This document shows positions 26,589-36,394 of a stretch of DNA of 64,000 bases, in pieces (positions within the stretch are counted from its first letter, which is position 1; each line of letters starts with the position of its first letter). Both the position numbers and the translations under genes were made by a program. The DNA is from Pelomonas caseinilytica (GTDB taxonomy: Bacteria; Pseudomonadota; Gammaproteobacteria; Burkholderiales; Burkholderiaceae_C), in contig NZ_JAJTWT010000003.1 in assembly GCF_021353235.1 (NCBI RefSeq), positions 434,001 to 498,000 on the forward strand, read 5' to 3'. A model generated the notes under the pieces. The model saw only the letters and a list, made by a program, of their open reading frames with translations, had not been told where the DNA came from and did no database searches.

Positions 26589-29057
26589 ATGGAATTCAGC
26601 CCTGTCGGCCAGCCACCCGCCCCACGGCGCCCGGGCCGCCTGCTCCGCGGCCTGGCCGGCGCGGGTTTCGTGGCCTGCACCGCCTGGGCGGTGGCGGCCC
26701 CCGCGCTGCCTGGCGAGCAGGCCGTCGTGCCAGGCCTTGCCGCCCCGGCCGAGATCCTCGTCGACCGCTGGGGCGTGCCGCACATCTATGCGGCCAGCAC
26801 CGATGACCTGTTCTTCGCCCAGGGCTTCAACGCCGCGCGCGACCGCCTCTTCCAGATCGACCTGTGGCGCCGCCGGGGCCTGGGCCGCCTCGCGGCGGTG
26901 CTGGGGCCGCAGTTCGTCGAGCAGGACCGCGCCGCGCGGCTCTTCCTGTACCGCGGCGACATGGCGCGCGAGTGGCGCAGCTACGGGCCCGACGCCGAGC
27001 GCATCGCCACCCGCTTCGTCGCAGGCATCAATGCCTACATCGACCTCGTCGGCCGCGACCGCTCGCGCCTGCCCATGGAGTTCGCCCGGCTGAGCTACCT
27101 GCCCGAGAAGTGGCAGCCCGAGGACGTGGTGCGCATCCGCAGCCACGGCCTGGCGCGCAACCTCGTGTCCGAGGTGACGCGGGCCCTCGTGGCCTGCCGC
27201 AGCAGCCTCAAGGCCGACGAGGTGCGTCAGCGCCTCACGCCGCCGTGGGAGACGGTCCTGCCGGCGGGGCTGGATCCCTGCGTGCCGCCGCAGCTGCTGC
27301 GCGCCTACCTGCTGGGCACGCAGCCGGTGACGGTGGCCGCGCGCGGCGGCCTGGTCGGCGAGGCCGTGCCGTCGGCCACGGCGTTGGCCGCAGCGCCCGC
27401 CGGGCCGCCGTGGGAGGAGCCGCTGGAAGGCAGCAACGCCTGGGTCGTCGCCCCGGCCAGGTCGGCCACCGGCCGGCCCATCCTCGCGAGCGACCCGCAC
27501 CGCAGCCACGCGGTGCCGTCGTTGCGCTACATCGTCCACCTCCGCGCCCCGGGGCTGGACGTGATCGGCGGCGGCGAGCCCGCGCTGCCGGGCGTGTCCA
27601 TCGGACACAACGGCAGCGTCGCCTTCGGCCTGACCATCTTCAGCAGCGACCAGGAAGACCTCTACGTCTACGAACTCAACCCCGAGCGGCCCGACGAGGT
27701 GCGCCACGGCGGGCGCTGGGAGCGGCTGCGCACGGTCCGCGAGTCCATTCCGGTGCGGGGTGGGGCGGCGGAGGAGGCGGAGCTGCAGTTCACCCGCCAC
27801 GGGCCGGTGCTCCTCGTCGACCGCGCGCAGCGGCGCGTGTACGCCCTGAGGTCGGCCTGGTCGGAGCCCGGCACGGCGCCCTATTTCGGCAGCATCGGCT
27901 ACATGAAGGCGCGCAACTTCACGGAGTTCAAGCGCGCGATGGCGACCTGGGGGGCGCCGAGCGAGAACCAGCTCTATGCCGACGTGGCCGGCAACATCGG
28001 CTGGGTGGCCGGCGGCCGGATGCCGGTGAGGCGCAACTGGGACGGGCTGCTGCCCGTGCCGGGCGATGGCCGCTACGAGTGGGCCGGCTTCTGGACGGGC
28101 GAGCAACTGCCGTCGGCCCTCAACCCCGCGGCCGGCTGGATCGCCTCCGCCAACGAGATGAACCTGCCCGAGGGCTATCCGGCGCGCGAGCGCAAGCTCG
28201 GCTTCGAGTGGCCGCCGAAGGCGCGCTGGCAGCGCATCGCGGAGTCGCTGCAGGCCCTGCCCAAGGTCTCGCTGGAGGACTCGATGCGGCTGCAGAACGA
28301 CCTGCTCTCGGTCTCGGCGCGCCGCGTGCAGGCCGTGCTGCGCGGCACCACCTGGGCCGACCCGCGCGCGGCGTCGGCGGCCCGGCTGCTGCTGGGCTGG
28401 GATGCCGTCGAGCGCGGCGACTCGGCCGCTGCGGCGCTGTTCGAGCTGTGGTGGTCACGCCACCTCGGCCCGGCCGTGAAAGACGCCCTGGCTCCCCGCA
28501 ATGCCGCCGCGCTGATCCGCACGGCCGACGCCGGGCTGCTGCTGCAGACGCTGGAGCAGCCTGCCTCGGCCTTGGGCGTCGGCGCGACGGCACGCCGCGA
28601 CCGGCTGCTGGAGGCCAGCCTCGCGGCGGCCTGGGACGAACTCGGCCGCCTGGCCGGCCCCGACACCACCGCCTGGCGTTGGGACCGCCTGCACAGTGTG
28701 CAGTTCATGCACCCGCTGGCCAACGCCTTCGACGAGGCGACCCGGGCCCGGCTGAACGTGGGGCCCTTCCCCAAGCAGGGCGGCAGCGACACGGTCAACG
28801 TGTCGGCCTACGACCCCGCCACGCTGCGCGAGATCGGCGGGCCGTCCTTGCGCATCGTGCTGGACGTGGGGCAGTGGGACAACTCCCGCGCCGTCAACAC
28901 CCCCGGGCAGTCGGGCGACCCGGCCAGCCCCCACTACCGCGACCTGGCGCCGCTGTGGCTCAAGGGCGAGTACTTCCCGCTGCTGTACTCGCGGCCCAAG
29001 GTCGAGGCGGCCACGGAGCGGCGCATCGAGCTGCTGCCGCCCAAGCCCGCCCGCTGA
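26589..29057 (+). CDS. Penicillin acylase family (Ntn-hydrolase) protein
   Basis: 822 residues. An export signal region (RLLRGLAGAGFVACTAWAVAAPA) is followed by the alpha-chain domain with VDRWGVPHIYA and FAQGFNAARDRLFQIDLWRR. The autocatalytic cleavage site is LEGSNAWVV, giving Ser282 as the new N-terminal nucleophile of the beta chain. HNGSVAFGLT and the later NQLYADVAGNIGWVAGG are also family hallmarks. It cleaves an amide such as a beta-lactam side chain or acyl-homoserine lactone; the substrate cannot be told. GAGGAGA precedes ATG 26589. It is monocistronic and divergent from the chemoreceptor gene. Confidence 0.9.
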   Translation: MEFSPVGQPPAPRRPGRLLRGLAGAGFVACTAWAVAAPALPGEQAVVPGLAAPAEILVDRWGVPHIYAASTDDLFFAQGFNAARDRLFQIDLWRRRGLGRLAAVLGPQFVEQDRAARLFLYRGDMAREWRSYGPDAERIATRFVAGINAYIDLVGRDRSRLPMEFARLSYLPEKWQPEDVVRIRSHGLARNLVSEVTRALVACRSSLKADEVRQRLTPPWETVLPAGLDPCVPPQLLRAYLLGTQPVTVAARGGLVGEAVPSATALAAAPAGPPWEEPLEGSNAWVVAPARSATGRPILASDPHRSHAVPSLRYIVHLRAPGLDVIGGGEPALPGVSIGHNGSVAFGLTIFSSDQEDLYVYELNPERPDEVRHGGRWERLRTVRESIPVRGGAAEEAELQFTRHGPVLLVDRAQRRVYALRSAWSEPGTAPYFGSIGYMKARNFTEFKRAMATWGAPSENQLYADVAGNIGWVAGGRMPVRRNWDGLLPVPGDGRYEWAGFWTGEQLPSALNPAAGWIASANEMNLPEGYPARERKLGFEWPPKARWQRIAESLQALPKVSLEDSMRLQNDLLSVSARRVQAVLRGTTWADPRAASAARLLLGWDAVERGDSAAAALFELWWSRHLGPAVKDALAPRNAAALIRTADAGLLLQTLEQPASALGVGATARRDRLLEASLAAAWDELGRLAGPDTTAWRWDRLHSVQFMHPLANAFDEATRARLNVGPFPKQGGSDTVNVSAYDPATLREIGGPSLRIVLDVGQWDNSRAVNTPGQSGDPASPHYRDLAPLWLKGEYFPLLYSRPKVEAATERRIELLPPKPAR

Positions 29058-29067
29058 GCCGCCGGCC

Positions 29068-30816
29068 TCACACCGCCTGGGCCGCCGCGGGGCCGGCCGC
29101 CTTGTCGATGCGCATCTGCGGCACCTGGCGGTAGGTGAAGCCGCGCCACAGCCACTCCATCGGGCCGTAGTTGAAGCGCGCCAGCCACCAGTGGCTGAAG
29201 GCCACCTGCGCCGCGTAGACGACGGCGACGAACAGCACCTGCTGGCTGCGCGGCATGCCCCAGTGGCCGAGGCCGTAGCCGTAGAAGAAGAGGCTGCAGA
29301 TGAGCGACTGCATGAGGTAGTTGGTCAAGGCCATGCGGCCCAGCGGCGCCAGCACGCGGATGCGCGACAGGAAGCCCCGGCTGTGCAGCAGCGTCACGAC
29401 CAGGCCCACATAGCCGAGGCAGGCCGGCAGGTTGCCCAGCATCAGCAGGCCGTGGGCGATGTTCCAGCCGTCATGCCGGTCCCCCGGCGTGTGGGACACG
29501 GCGATGCAGGCCGCCACCAGGCCCATGCCGATGCCTGCCGGCAAGGCCACCCAGGCGAGCTTGCGGAAGAACGCCAGATGCTTTTCGGTGTCCTGCATGA
29601 CGCCAGACCGCACGAACCAGCTGCCCAGCAGGAACATGCCGACCAGCACGACCGCGAAGCCCGCGTCCCCGGCCGCCTTTTCCGGGAAGTGGCGGGCCCG
29701 CAGCTCGACGGCGTCGAGATAGGGGCCGCTGGAGAACGTCTTGACCTGCTCGGCCTTGTCCCGCTGGCGCTCCTCGTCGCGCTTCTTGCGGTCGGCGCGG
29801 ATCTCCTCGACGCGCTGCTGCGGCGTCTTCTTGGCCACCTGGGCGGACGATGCCGCCGCGGACGGTGCCACGGCCGGCGCCGACGCCGCCGGGGCGGCGG
29901 CCGCCGCGGCTTCGGCGACGGCCAGCGGGTCGGGCGTGAGGAACTGCAGCACGCCGCCCAACGTCATGCCCAGGCCGCCGAAGATGTAGATGGCCACGGC
30001 CATGCGCAGGCTGCGCAGCGACTCGGGCTGGTGGTACTTCCAGGACAGCCAGCCCACCACCAGCAGCAGCGGCCCGAAGACGCTCAGCGGTCCACGCGGC
30101 TCGGTCGGGCCGTCGGGCAGCAGCCACAGCACGGCGGCGGCGACCGACAGCGCCAGCCCCACGCCCATCACGATGACGCTGAACCAGGGCATGTCCAGGC
30201 CCTTCCAGCGCAGCAGGCCCTGGCCGCGCAGATACAGGCCCAACAGGCCCATGATGGCGAGGCCCGCGGCGACGCCGAAGAAGTCGGAGGCACCGGGGAT
30301 GAAGCCCAGGCCCACCAGGACCGCCACGCCCAGCAGGATCCATCGTGGCCGGCCCCACAGCACGATCAGCAGGCCCAGCGCGCCGACGGCATAACTGAAC
30401 AGGATGTCGCCGTCCCACAGGAAGATGAAATGCGCGGCGCCGAACACCGCCAGCGCCAGGATGCGGCGCAGGTAGACGCGCACGAAGGGCCGCCCCGCCT
30501 GCTCGGCACGCACCAGCATGACGGCGAAGCCCATGCCGAAGAGCAGCGAGAAGATCGTCCAGAACTTGCCCGCCACGAAGTAGGCGATGAACCAGCCCGC
30601 CAGCCAGTCCAGCCCCGTGGCATCGCGCGGCAGCCCCTCGCCCATGGTGGCGATGGGCCGGTTGAACCACTCGATGTTCATCAGGAAGATGCCCAGCAGC
30701 GCAAAGCCGCGGACGACGTCGAGCGCCACGATGCGCTGCCGGTCGGCGACAGGCGCGAAGGACGCGGGAGCGGGTGGCGCAGCAGGCCGATCCTCGGCCG
30801 CGGGATCTGCATTCAT
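29068..30816 (-). CDS. DUF418 family membrane protein with Ala-rich/charged insert
   Basis: 582 residues. DUF418 features are clear: RIVALDVVRGFALLGIFLMNI at the start, a set of about ten membrane helices, and the C-terminal MALTNYLMQSLICSLFFYGYGLG and FNYGPMEWLWRGFTY. Relatives are about 400 residues; here about 100 extra lie near residues 300-400: an Ala/Pro-rich stretch then a charged RVEEIRADRKKRDEERQRDK segment likely to be a cytoplasmic coiled coil. The function of DUF418 proteins is unknown. It converges on the acylase gene. Confidence 0.87.
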   Translation of the reverse strand: MNADPAAEDRPAAPPAPASFAPVADRQRIVALDVVRGFALLGIFLMNIEWFNRPIATMGEGLPRDATGLDWLAGWFIAYFVAGKFWTIFSLLFGMGFAVMLVRAEQAGRPFVRVYLRRILALAVFGAAHFIFLWDGDILFSYAVGALGLLIVLWGRPRWILLGVAVLVGLGFIPGASDFFGVAAGLAIMGLLGLYLRGQGLLRWKGLDMPWFSVIVMGVGLALSVAAAVLWLLPDGPTEPRGPLSVFGPLLLVVGWLSWKYHQPESLRSLRMAVAIYIFGGLGMTLGGVLQFLTPDPLAVAEAAAAAAPAASAPAVAPSAAASSAQVAKKTPQQRVEEIRADRKKRDEERQRDKAEQVKTFSSGPYLDAVELRARHFPEKAAGDAGFAVVLVGMFLLGSWFVRSGVMQDTEKHLAFFRKLAWVALPAGIGMGLVAACIAVSHTPGDRHDGWNIAHGLLMLGNLPACLGYVGLVVTLLHSRGFLSRIRVLAPLGRMALTNYLMQSLICSLFFYGYGLGHWGMPRSQQVLFVAVVYAAQVAFSHWWLARFNYGPMEWLWRGFTYRQVPQMRIDKAAGPAAAQAV

Positions 30817-31120
30817 GACGAAGCCTCCTGGGTGACGGGCCGCCGGCTCGCGACGGTGCGAGTGTGCACCGCCTGGCGGCCGGCGATCCGCGCATCCTCA
30901 GGCCTCGGACGGTGACGTAACAGTCCGGTGCGACGGAACGCGGGAAGCGGCGGCTGGGCGGCGCCCTCCACTGACCGGACGGGTCGGGGCCGCGCGGTTC
31001 ATCTTTCGCCGGCGTCCGCATCGATCCGGGGACTAATCCCGACTCCCGCCGGCCCATACTTCAACCGCCACTTCGCAAATACGAAGCAAGTCCTTATTCC
31101 TGAACGATATTTTCTGCGTG

Positions 31121-31140
31121 TACTGTGAATTTCAACAGTC
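31121..31140. promoter_or_regulatory. LexA-like (SOS) box upstream of mraZ
   Basis: TACTGT, eight AT-rich bases, then ACAGTC. The core CTGT-N8-ACAG matches the LexA consensus of Gamma- and Betaproteobacteria exactly, with the flanking TA and T also matching. It lies 101 bp before the mraZ start and 44 bp before the -35 box. TACTGT could also serve as a -10 hexamer. Function is not shown. Confidence 0.5.
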
Positions 31141-31183
31141 AGTGCTAAGTGCTTGATTTCATTGAAAAAACTTGTGCACGAAC

Positions 31184-31212
31184 TTGACCGGGGCGATGGC
31201 CGCGCTTAAAGT
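31184..31212 (+). promoter_or_regulatory. Sigma70 promoter of the mra/dcw operon
   Basis: TTGACC (31184-31189), a 17-bp spacer, and TAAAGT (31207-31212). The start site should fall near 31219, giving a leader of only about 20 bases. The first MraZ box begins within the -10 region, so repressor binding would block RNA polymerase. Confidence 0.75.
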
Positions 31213-31250
31213 GGGGAGAAGTGTCGTTTCGTGGTGAAAAGTGTCGGAAA
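31211..31250 (+). repeat. Four 10-bp MraZ-box-type direct repeats
   Basis: Four consecutive decamers: GTGGGGAGAA, GTGTCGTTTC, GTGGTGAAAA, GTGTCGGAAA. Each begins GTG, and the pattern alternates, so it is also a 20-bp direct repeat. MraZ autoregulates by binding short TGGG-type repeats at 10-bp spacing just downstream of the promoter. Here the GTG of the fourth repeat is itself the mraZ start codon. Confidence 0.8.
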
Positions 31251-31681
31251 TCGTCTTTCAAGGAGCCTCCAACTTGGCGCTGGACGCCAAGGGGCGCCTG
31301 AGCGTTCCCACGCGTCACCGTGAGGTGCTGCAACTGCTCTGCCAGGGGCGGCTGACGGTCACCAAGCATCCGGATGGGTGTCTGATGCTCTTCCCGCGGC
31401 CGACGTGGGAGGTGTTCCGCGACAAGGTCGCGGCGCTGCCGATGTCGGCGTCCGGCTGGAAGCGCGTCTTTCTCGGCAATGCGATGGACGTCGAGATCGA
31501 CTCGGCGTCGCGCGTGCTGATCTCGCCCGAGCTGCGCAGGAGCGCCGGGCTCAAGAACGACGTGATGCTGCTGGGCATGGGCAGCCACTTCGAGCTCTGG
31601 GACGCCGAAACCCATGCCGCCCACGAGGCCGAGGTGATGGCCGGCCCGCTGCCCGACGCGCTCAAGGACTTCAGTTTCTGA
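31241..31681 (+). CDS. mraZ: MraZ transcriptional regulator of the dcw operon
   Basis: 146 residues with two AbrB-like swapped-hairpin domains: [23 protein letters not shown] in the first and [21 protein letters not shown] in the second, each holding the DxxxR motif. It forms a ring-shaped oligomer and represses its own operon through the repeats at its start. GTG is the nearest start to the conserved FQGAS, and no better one exists. The ribosome site is weak (GGTGA three bases before). The stop overlaps rsmH by one base. Confidence 0.95.
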   Translation: MSEIVFQGASNLALDAKGRLSVPTRHREVLQLLCQGRLTVTKHPDGCLMLFPRPTWEVFRDKVAALPMSASGWKRVFLGNAMDVEIDSASRVLISPELRRSAGLKNDVMLLGMGSHFELWDAETHAAHEAEVMAGPLPDALKDFSF

Positions 31682-32643
31682 TGGGCGCCGGCATGAACGA
31701 GAGCGCCGAGTTCCGCCACACCACCGTGCTGCTGAACGAGGCGGTGGACGGCGTGCTTGCCCGCCCCGATGGCGTCTATGTGGACGGCACGTTCGGGCGG
31801 GGCGGCCATTCGCGGGCCCTGCTGGCCCGGCTGGCGCCGCAGGGGCGCCTCATCGGCATCGACCGCGATCCCGAGGCCGTCGCCGCGGCCATGGCCATCG
31901 CCGACCCGCGTTTCTCCATCGTCCACGCCGGCTTCGCCGAGATGGCCGAGCGGCTCGGCGCGCTGGGCGTGCACCAGGTGGACGGCGTGCTGCTGGACCT
32001 GGGCGTGTCCAGCCCCCAGATCGACAACCCGGAGCGCGGCTTCAGCTTCCGCTTCGACGGCCCGCTCGACATGCGCATGGACACCACGCGTGGCGAGAGC
32101 GCGGCGGACTTCCTCGCGCGCGCCGACGAGCGCGAGATCGCACAGGTGATTCGGGACTATGGCGAAGAACGGTTTGCTGGCCAGATTGCAAAGGCGCTTG
32201 TTGCTCGCCGGGAAGCCGGTGCGCCGCTCACGCGCACCGACGAGTTGCGCGAACTCGTGGCTCGCACGGTCAAGACCCGCGAACCCGGGCAAGACCCCGC
32301 CACGCGCACCTTTCAAGCCCTTCGGATTCATGTCAATCGAGAGCTTGAGCAACTCGAGCAGGGGCTGATCGCGGCCTTGCGGCTGCTCGCTCCCGGAGGC
32401 CGGCTCGCCGTCATCAGCTTCCATTCGCTGGAGGACCGCCGCGTCAAGCAGTTCATCGCCGCGCACAGCAAGGCCGAGGTCGACCGCCGGGCGCCCTTCG
32501 CGCCGCCGCCGGCCCTGGCCTTGAGGTCCCTGGGCCGCGTGATGCCCGGTGCCGCCGAGGTGGCCGCCAACCCCCGGGCGCGTTCGGCCGTGCTGCGCAT
32601 CGCCGAGCGCACCGACGCGCCGCTGCCGGCCTCGCTGAGCTGA
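31681..32643 (+). CDS. rsmH: 16S rRNA (cytosine1402-N4)-methyltransferase
   Basis: 320 residues. The SAM site is [15 protein letters not shown], with IGIDRDPEA after it. [24 protein letters not shown] and [14 protein letters not shown] are the RsmH signatures. It methylates C1402 of 16S rRNA in the decoding centre. A second ATG at 31693 (MNESAEF) would shorten it by four residues. Within the gene, bases 32140-32345 have markedly lower GC at third positions than the flanks. Confidence 0.95.
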   Translation: MGAGMNESAEFRHTTVLLNEAVDGVLARPDGVYVDGTFGRGGHSRALLARLAPQGRLIGIDRDPEAVAAAMAIADPRFSIVHAGFAEMAERLGALGVHQVDGVLLDLGVSSPQIDNPERGFSFRFDGPLDMRMDTTRGESAADFLARADEREIAQVIRDYGEERFAGQIAKALVARREAGAPLTRTDELRELVARTVKTREPGQDPATRTFQALRIHVNRELEQLEQGLIAALRLLAPGGRLAVISFHSLEDRRVKQFIAAHSKAEVDRRAPFAPPPALALRSLGRVMPGAAEVAANPRARSAVLRIAERTDAPLPASLS

Positions 32644-32647
32644 CCGC

Positions 32648-32911
32648 ATGGCCAAGCTCAACCTCGTCCTCATCCTTGCCGTGCTGGCCAGCGGCGTCGT
32701 CCTCGTGCACAGCGCCTACGAGTCGCGCCGGCTCTTCGCCGAGCTGGACCGCGCCAAGGCCGACGGCCAGCGCCTGGCCGCCGACGCCGAGCGCCTGGCC
32801 GCCGAGCGCCATGCCCAGGCCACCAACCTGCGCGTCGAGCAGGTGGCGCGCGAGCGCCTGGGCATGCGCGTCATCACGCCGTCCGTCGTCGCCTCGGGGG
32901 TGAACCCGTGA
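32648..32911 (+). CDS. ftsL: Cell division protein FtsL
   Basis: 87 residues. A single membrane helix (LNLVLILAVLASGVVLVHSAY) is followed by a periplasmic leucine-zipper-like coiled coil (RRLFAELDRAKADGQRLAAD) and the conserved RVEQVARERLGMR end. It forms the FtsQLB complex that activates FtsWI. It starts four bases after the rsmH stop. Confidence 0.93.
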   Translation: MAKLNLVLILAVLASGVVLVHSAYESRRLFAELDRAKADGQRLAADAERLAAERHAQATNLRVEQVARERLGMRVITPSVVASGVNP

Positions 32912-32919
32912 GCGCAGCG

Positions 32920-32984
32920 CAGGGCCGCCCCAAGCAAGCTCGCTCCCGCTTGGCGGGACAGGCCGCAGGCCGAAGGGTGCACCC
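32920..32984. repeat. GC-rich extragenic spacer between ftsL and ftsI
   Basis: A 73-bp gap in an otherwise overlapping cluster. It contains an imperfect inverted repeat (CCGCCCCAAGC ... GCTTGGCGG, about 32925-32955) related in style to the CTTGGGGCGG words found between ftsI and murE. It is probably an extragenic repeat remnant. No gene is evident. Confidence 0.4.
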
Positions 32985-34772
32985 ATGAGCCGCCCGGCCA
33001 AGCCCGGCGCCCGCTCTCTTGGCTCGGGCCGTGGCGTCAGCTATTCCACGAGCCCGCTGCTCGCCTCCAAGACGCCGCCCTGGCGCTCGCGTTTCCTCGT
33101 CGCCCTGGTGGGCCTGGCCTTCCTCGGCCTGCTGGCGCGAGCGGTCTACGTGCAGGTGCTGGCCACTGACTTCTTCCAGAAGCAGGGCGAGGCCCGCTAC
33201 GCCCACACGCTGGAACTGCCGGCCAGCCGTGGCCGCATCAACGACCGCACCGGCCAGGTGCTGGCGGCCAGCGTGGCCGTGCCGTCGATCTGGGCCATTC
33301 CCAAGGAGGTCGACACCGACGCCGACAAGCGCCGCGAGCTGGCCAAGGCGCTGGGCATGGCGCCCAAGGAACTGGAGGCCAAGCTCAACCCCGAGACGCG
33401 CTTCGTCTGGCTCAAGCGCCTGGCCGACGACGAGACCGCCGCGCGCGTGAAGGCCATCGGGATCAAGGGCGTCTTCCAGGACCGCGAATACCGCCGCAAG
33501 TATCCCGAGGGCGAGGCGGCGGCACACGTGGTCGGCTTCACCAACGTCGAGGACAAGGGCCAGGAGGGCATCGAGCTGGCCTTCCAGAACGAGCTGCAGG
33601 GCCGCGACGGTTCGCGCTCCGTCGTGCGCGACCGCCTCGGCCGCGTCGTCGAGGACATCGGCGAACTGGTGCCGGCCGCCAACGGCCACGACGTCGACCT
33701 GTCCGTCGATTCCAAGGTGCAGTTCTTCGCCTACCAGCGCATCCGCGACGCGGTCGCCGAGAACAAGGCCAAGGCGGGTTCGGTGGTCGTCCTCGATGCC
33801 CTCAGCGGCGAGGTGCTGGCCCTGGCCAACTTCCCGAGCTACGACCCCGGCAACCGCCAGCACCTCTCCGGCGAGCAGCTGCGCAACCGCGCGCTCACCG
33901 ACGTCTTCGAGCCCGGCTCGACGATGAAGCCCTTCATCGCCGGCCTGGCGATGGAGACCGGCCGCGCCACGCCCGACACCCTGGTGGACACGGGCAACGG
34001 CAAATACGCCTTCCAGGGCGCCGTCATCAGCGACACCCACGCCCATGGCGTCATCCCGGTGCGCGACGTCATCAAGTTCTCCAGCAACATCGGCGCCACC
34101 AAGCTCGCCATGCAGATGCAGCCGCGCGAGATGCACGAGCTGTTCACCGCCATCGGCCTGGGCCAGCGCCCGCAGATCAGCTTCCCCGGCGCGGTCACCG
34201 GCAAGCTGCGGCCCTGGAAGACCTGGCGCCCCATCGAGCAGGCGACGATGAGTTATGGCTACGGCCTGTCGGCCTCGCTCTTCCAGCTGGCGCGCGCCTA
34301 CACGGTGTTCGCGCGGGATGGCGAGATCATCCCCGTGAGCATGCTGCGCCAGCCGCACGACCATCCGGTGGCGGGCATCCGCGTCTTCAGCCCCAAGGTC
34401 ACGCAGGACCTGCGCCTGATGCTGCAGGCCGCGGCCGGCCCCGGCGGCACGGCGCCCGAGGCCCAGGTGCCTGGCTACAGCGTCGGCGGCAAGAGCGGCA
34501 CGGCCTACAAGCAGGAGGGCCGCGGCTATGCCACCCACAAATACCGCTCGTGGTTCGTCGGCATCACGCCCATCAGCAAGCCGCGCATCGTCGTGGCCGT
34601 CATGGTCGACGAACCGAGCGCCGGGGCCCACTACGGCGGCCAGGTCGCCGGCCCGGTGTTCAGCCAGGTCGCCGCGCAGACGCTGCGGCTGCTGGGTGTG
34701 CAGCCCGACCTCGACGTGAAGAGCCAGATCTTCGCGAACAAGGGCGCCACGTCCACCGAAGAAAGCTTCTAG
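32985..34772 (+). CDS. ftsI: Division-specific transpeptidase FtsI (PBP3)
   Basis: 595 residues. Cytoplasmic tail, membrane helix (about 36-58), pedestal domain with LPASRGRINDRTGQVLA, then the transpeptidase with Ser312 in STMK, SSN at 366-368 and KSGTA at 503-507. It cross-links septal peptidoglycan together with FtsW. It starts with ATG at 32985. It is followed by a repeat region rather than overlapping the next gene. Confidence 0.96.
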   Translation: MSRPAKPGARSLGSGRGVSYSTSPLLASKTPPWRSRFLVALVGLAFLGLLARAVYVQVLATDFFQKQGEARYAHTLELPASRGRINDRTGQVLAASVAVPSIWAIPKEVDTDADKRRELAKALGMAPKELEAKLNPETRFVWLKRLADDETAARVKAIGIKGVFQDREYRRKYPEGEAAAHVVGFTNVEDKGQEGIELAFQNELQGRDGSRSVVRDRLGRVVEDIGELVPAANGHDVDLSVDSKVQFFAYQRIRDAVAENKAKAGSVVVLDALSGEVLALANFPSYDPGNRQHLSGEQLRNRALTDVFEPGSTMKPFIAGLAMETGRATPDTLVDTGNGKYAFQGAVISDTHAHGVIPVRDVIKFSSNIGATKLAMQMQPREMHELFTAIGLGQRPQISFPGAVTGKLRPWKTWRPIEQATMSYGYGLSASLFQLARAYTVFARDGEIIPVSMLRQPHDHPVAGIRVFSPKVTQDLRLMLQAAAGPGGTAPEAQVPGYSVGGKSGTAYKQEGRGYATHKYRSWFVGITPISKPRIVVAVMVDEPSAGAHYGGQVAGPVFSQVAAQTLRLLGVQPDLDVKSQIFANKGATSTEESF

Positions 34773-34775
34773 AAC

Positions 34776-34924
34776 ATGACGCCCCCACGTTCGCTTCGCT
34801 CACTGCCCCCCGAGGGGGCGTCATCGCCCTTGGGGCGGCCCGGCGCGTCAATGATGCCCCCACGTTCACTTCGCTCACTGCCCCCCGAGGGGGCGCTATC
34901 GCCCTTGGGGCGGCCCGGCGGTCG
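34776..34924 (+). repeat. 75-bp tandem duplication of an extragenic palindromic repeat
   Basis: Two head-to-tail copies, 34776-34850 and 34851-34924, nearly identical. Each has CCCCCACGTTC, TTCGCTCACTGCC, then CCCCCGAGGGGG (self-complementary) and CCCTTGGGGCGGCCCGGCG. The copies differ at a few positions, for example GCTTCG against ACTTCG. Words of this type are common between genes in Burkholderiales genomes (family knowledge). The unit is 25 codons, so an open frame runs through it, but coding is unlikely. Confidence 0.9.

Positions 34925-36390
<1,466 letters not shown>

Positions 36391-36394
<4 letters not shown>

Larger units (their letters stand above)
30817..31240. other. Divergent intergenic region before the dcw cluster
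   Basis: A 424-bp non-coding region between the DUF418 gene and mraZ. The left part (30817-31020) is GC-rich with nothing I recognise. From about 31070 to 31170 the base composition drops sharply, which is rare in this window. That stretch contains a small CTTCG/CGAAG hairpin near 31072-31087, a LexA-like palindrome, and then the main promoter and MraZ boxes listed separately. Confidence 0.7.

Noticed and set aside
24822-28106. Very long minus-strand open frame of about 1090 codons covering the chemoreceptor and much of the acylase gene
   Set aside because: Only the part from 26378 down is a chemoreceptor. The rest is the antisense of the acylase gene, a normal effect of very high GC.
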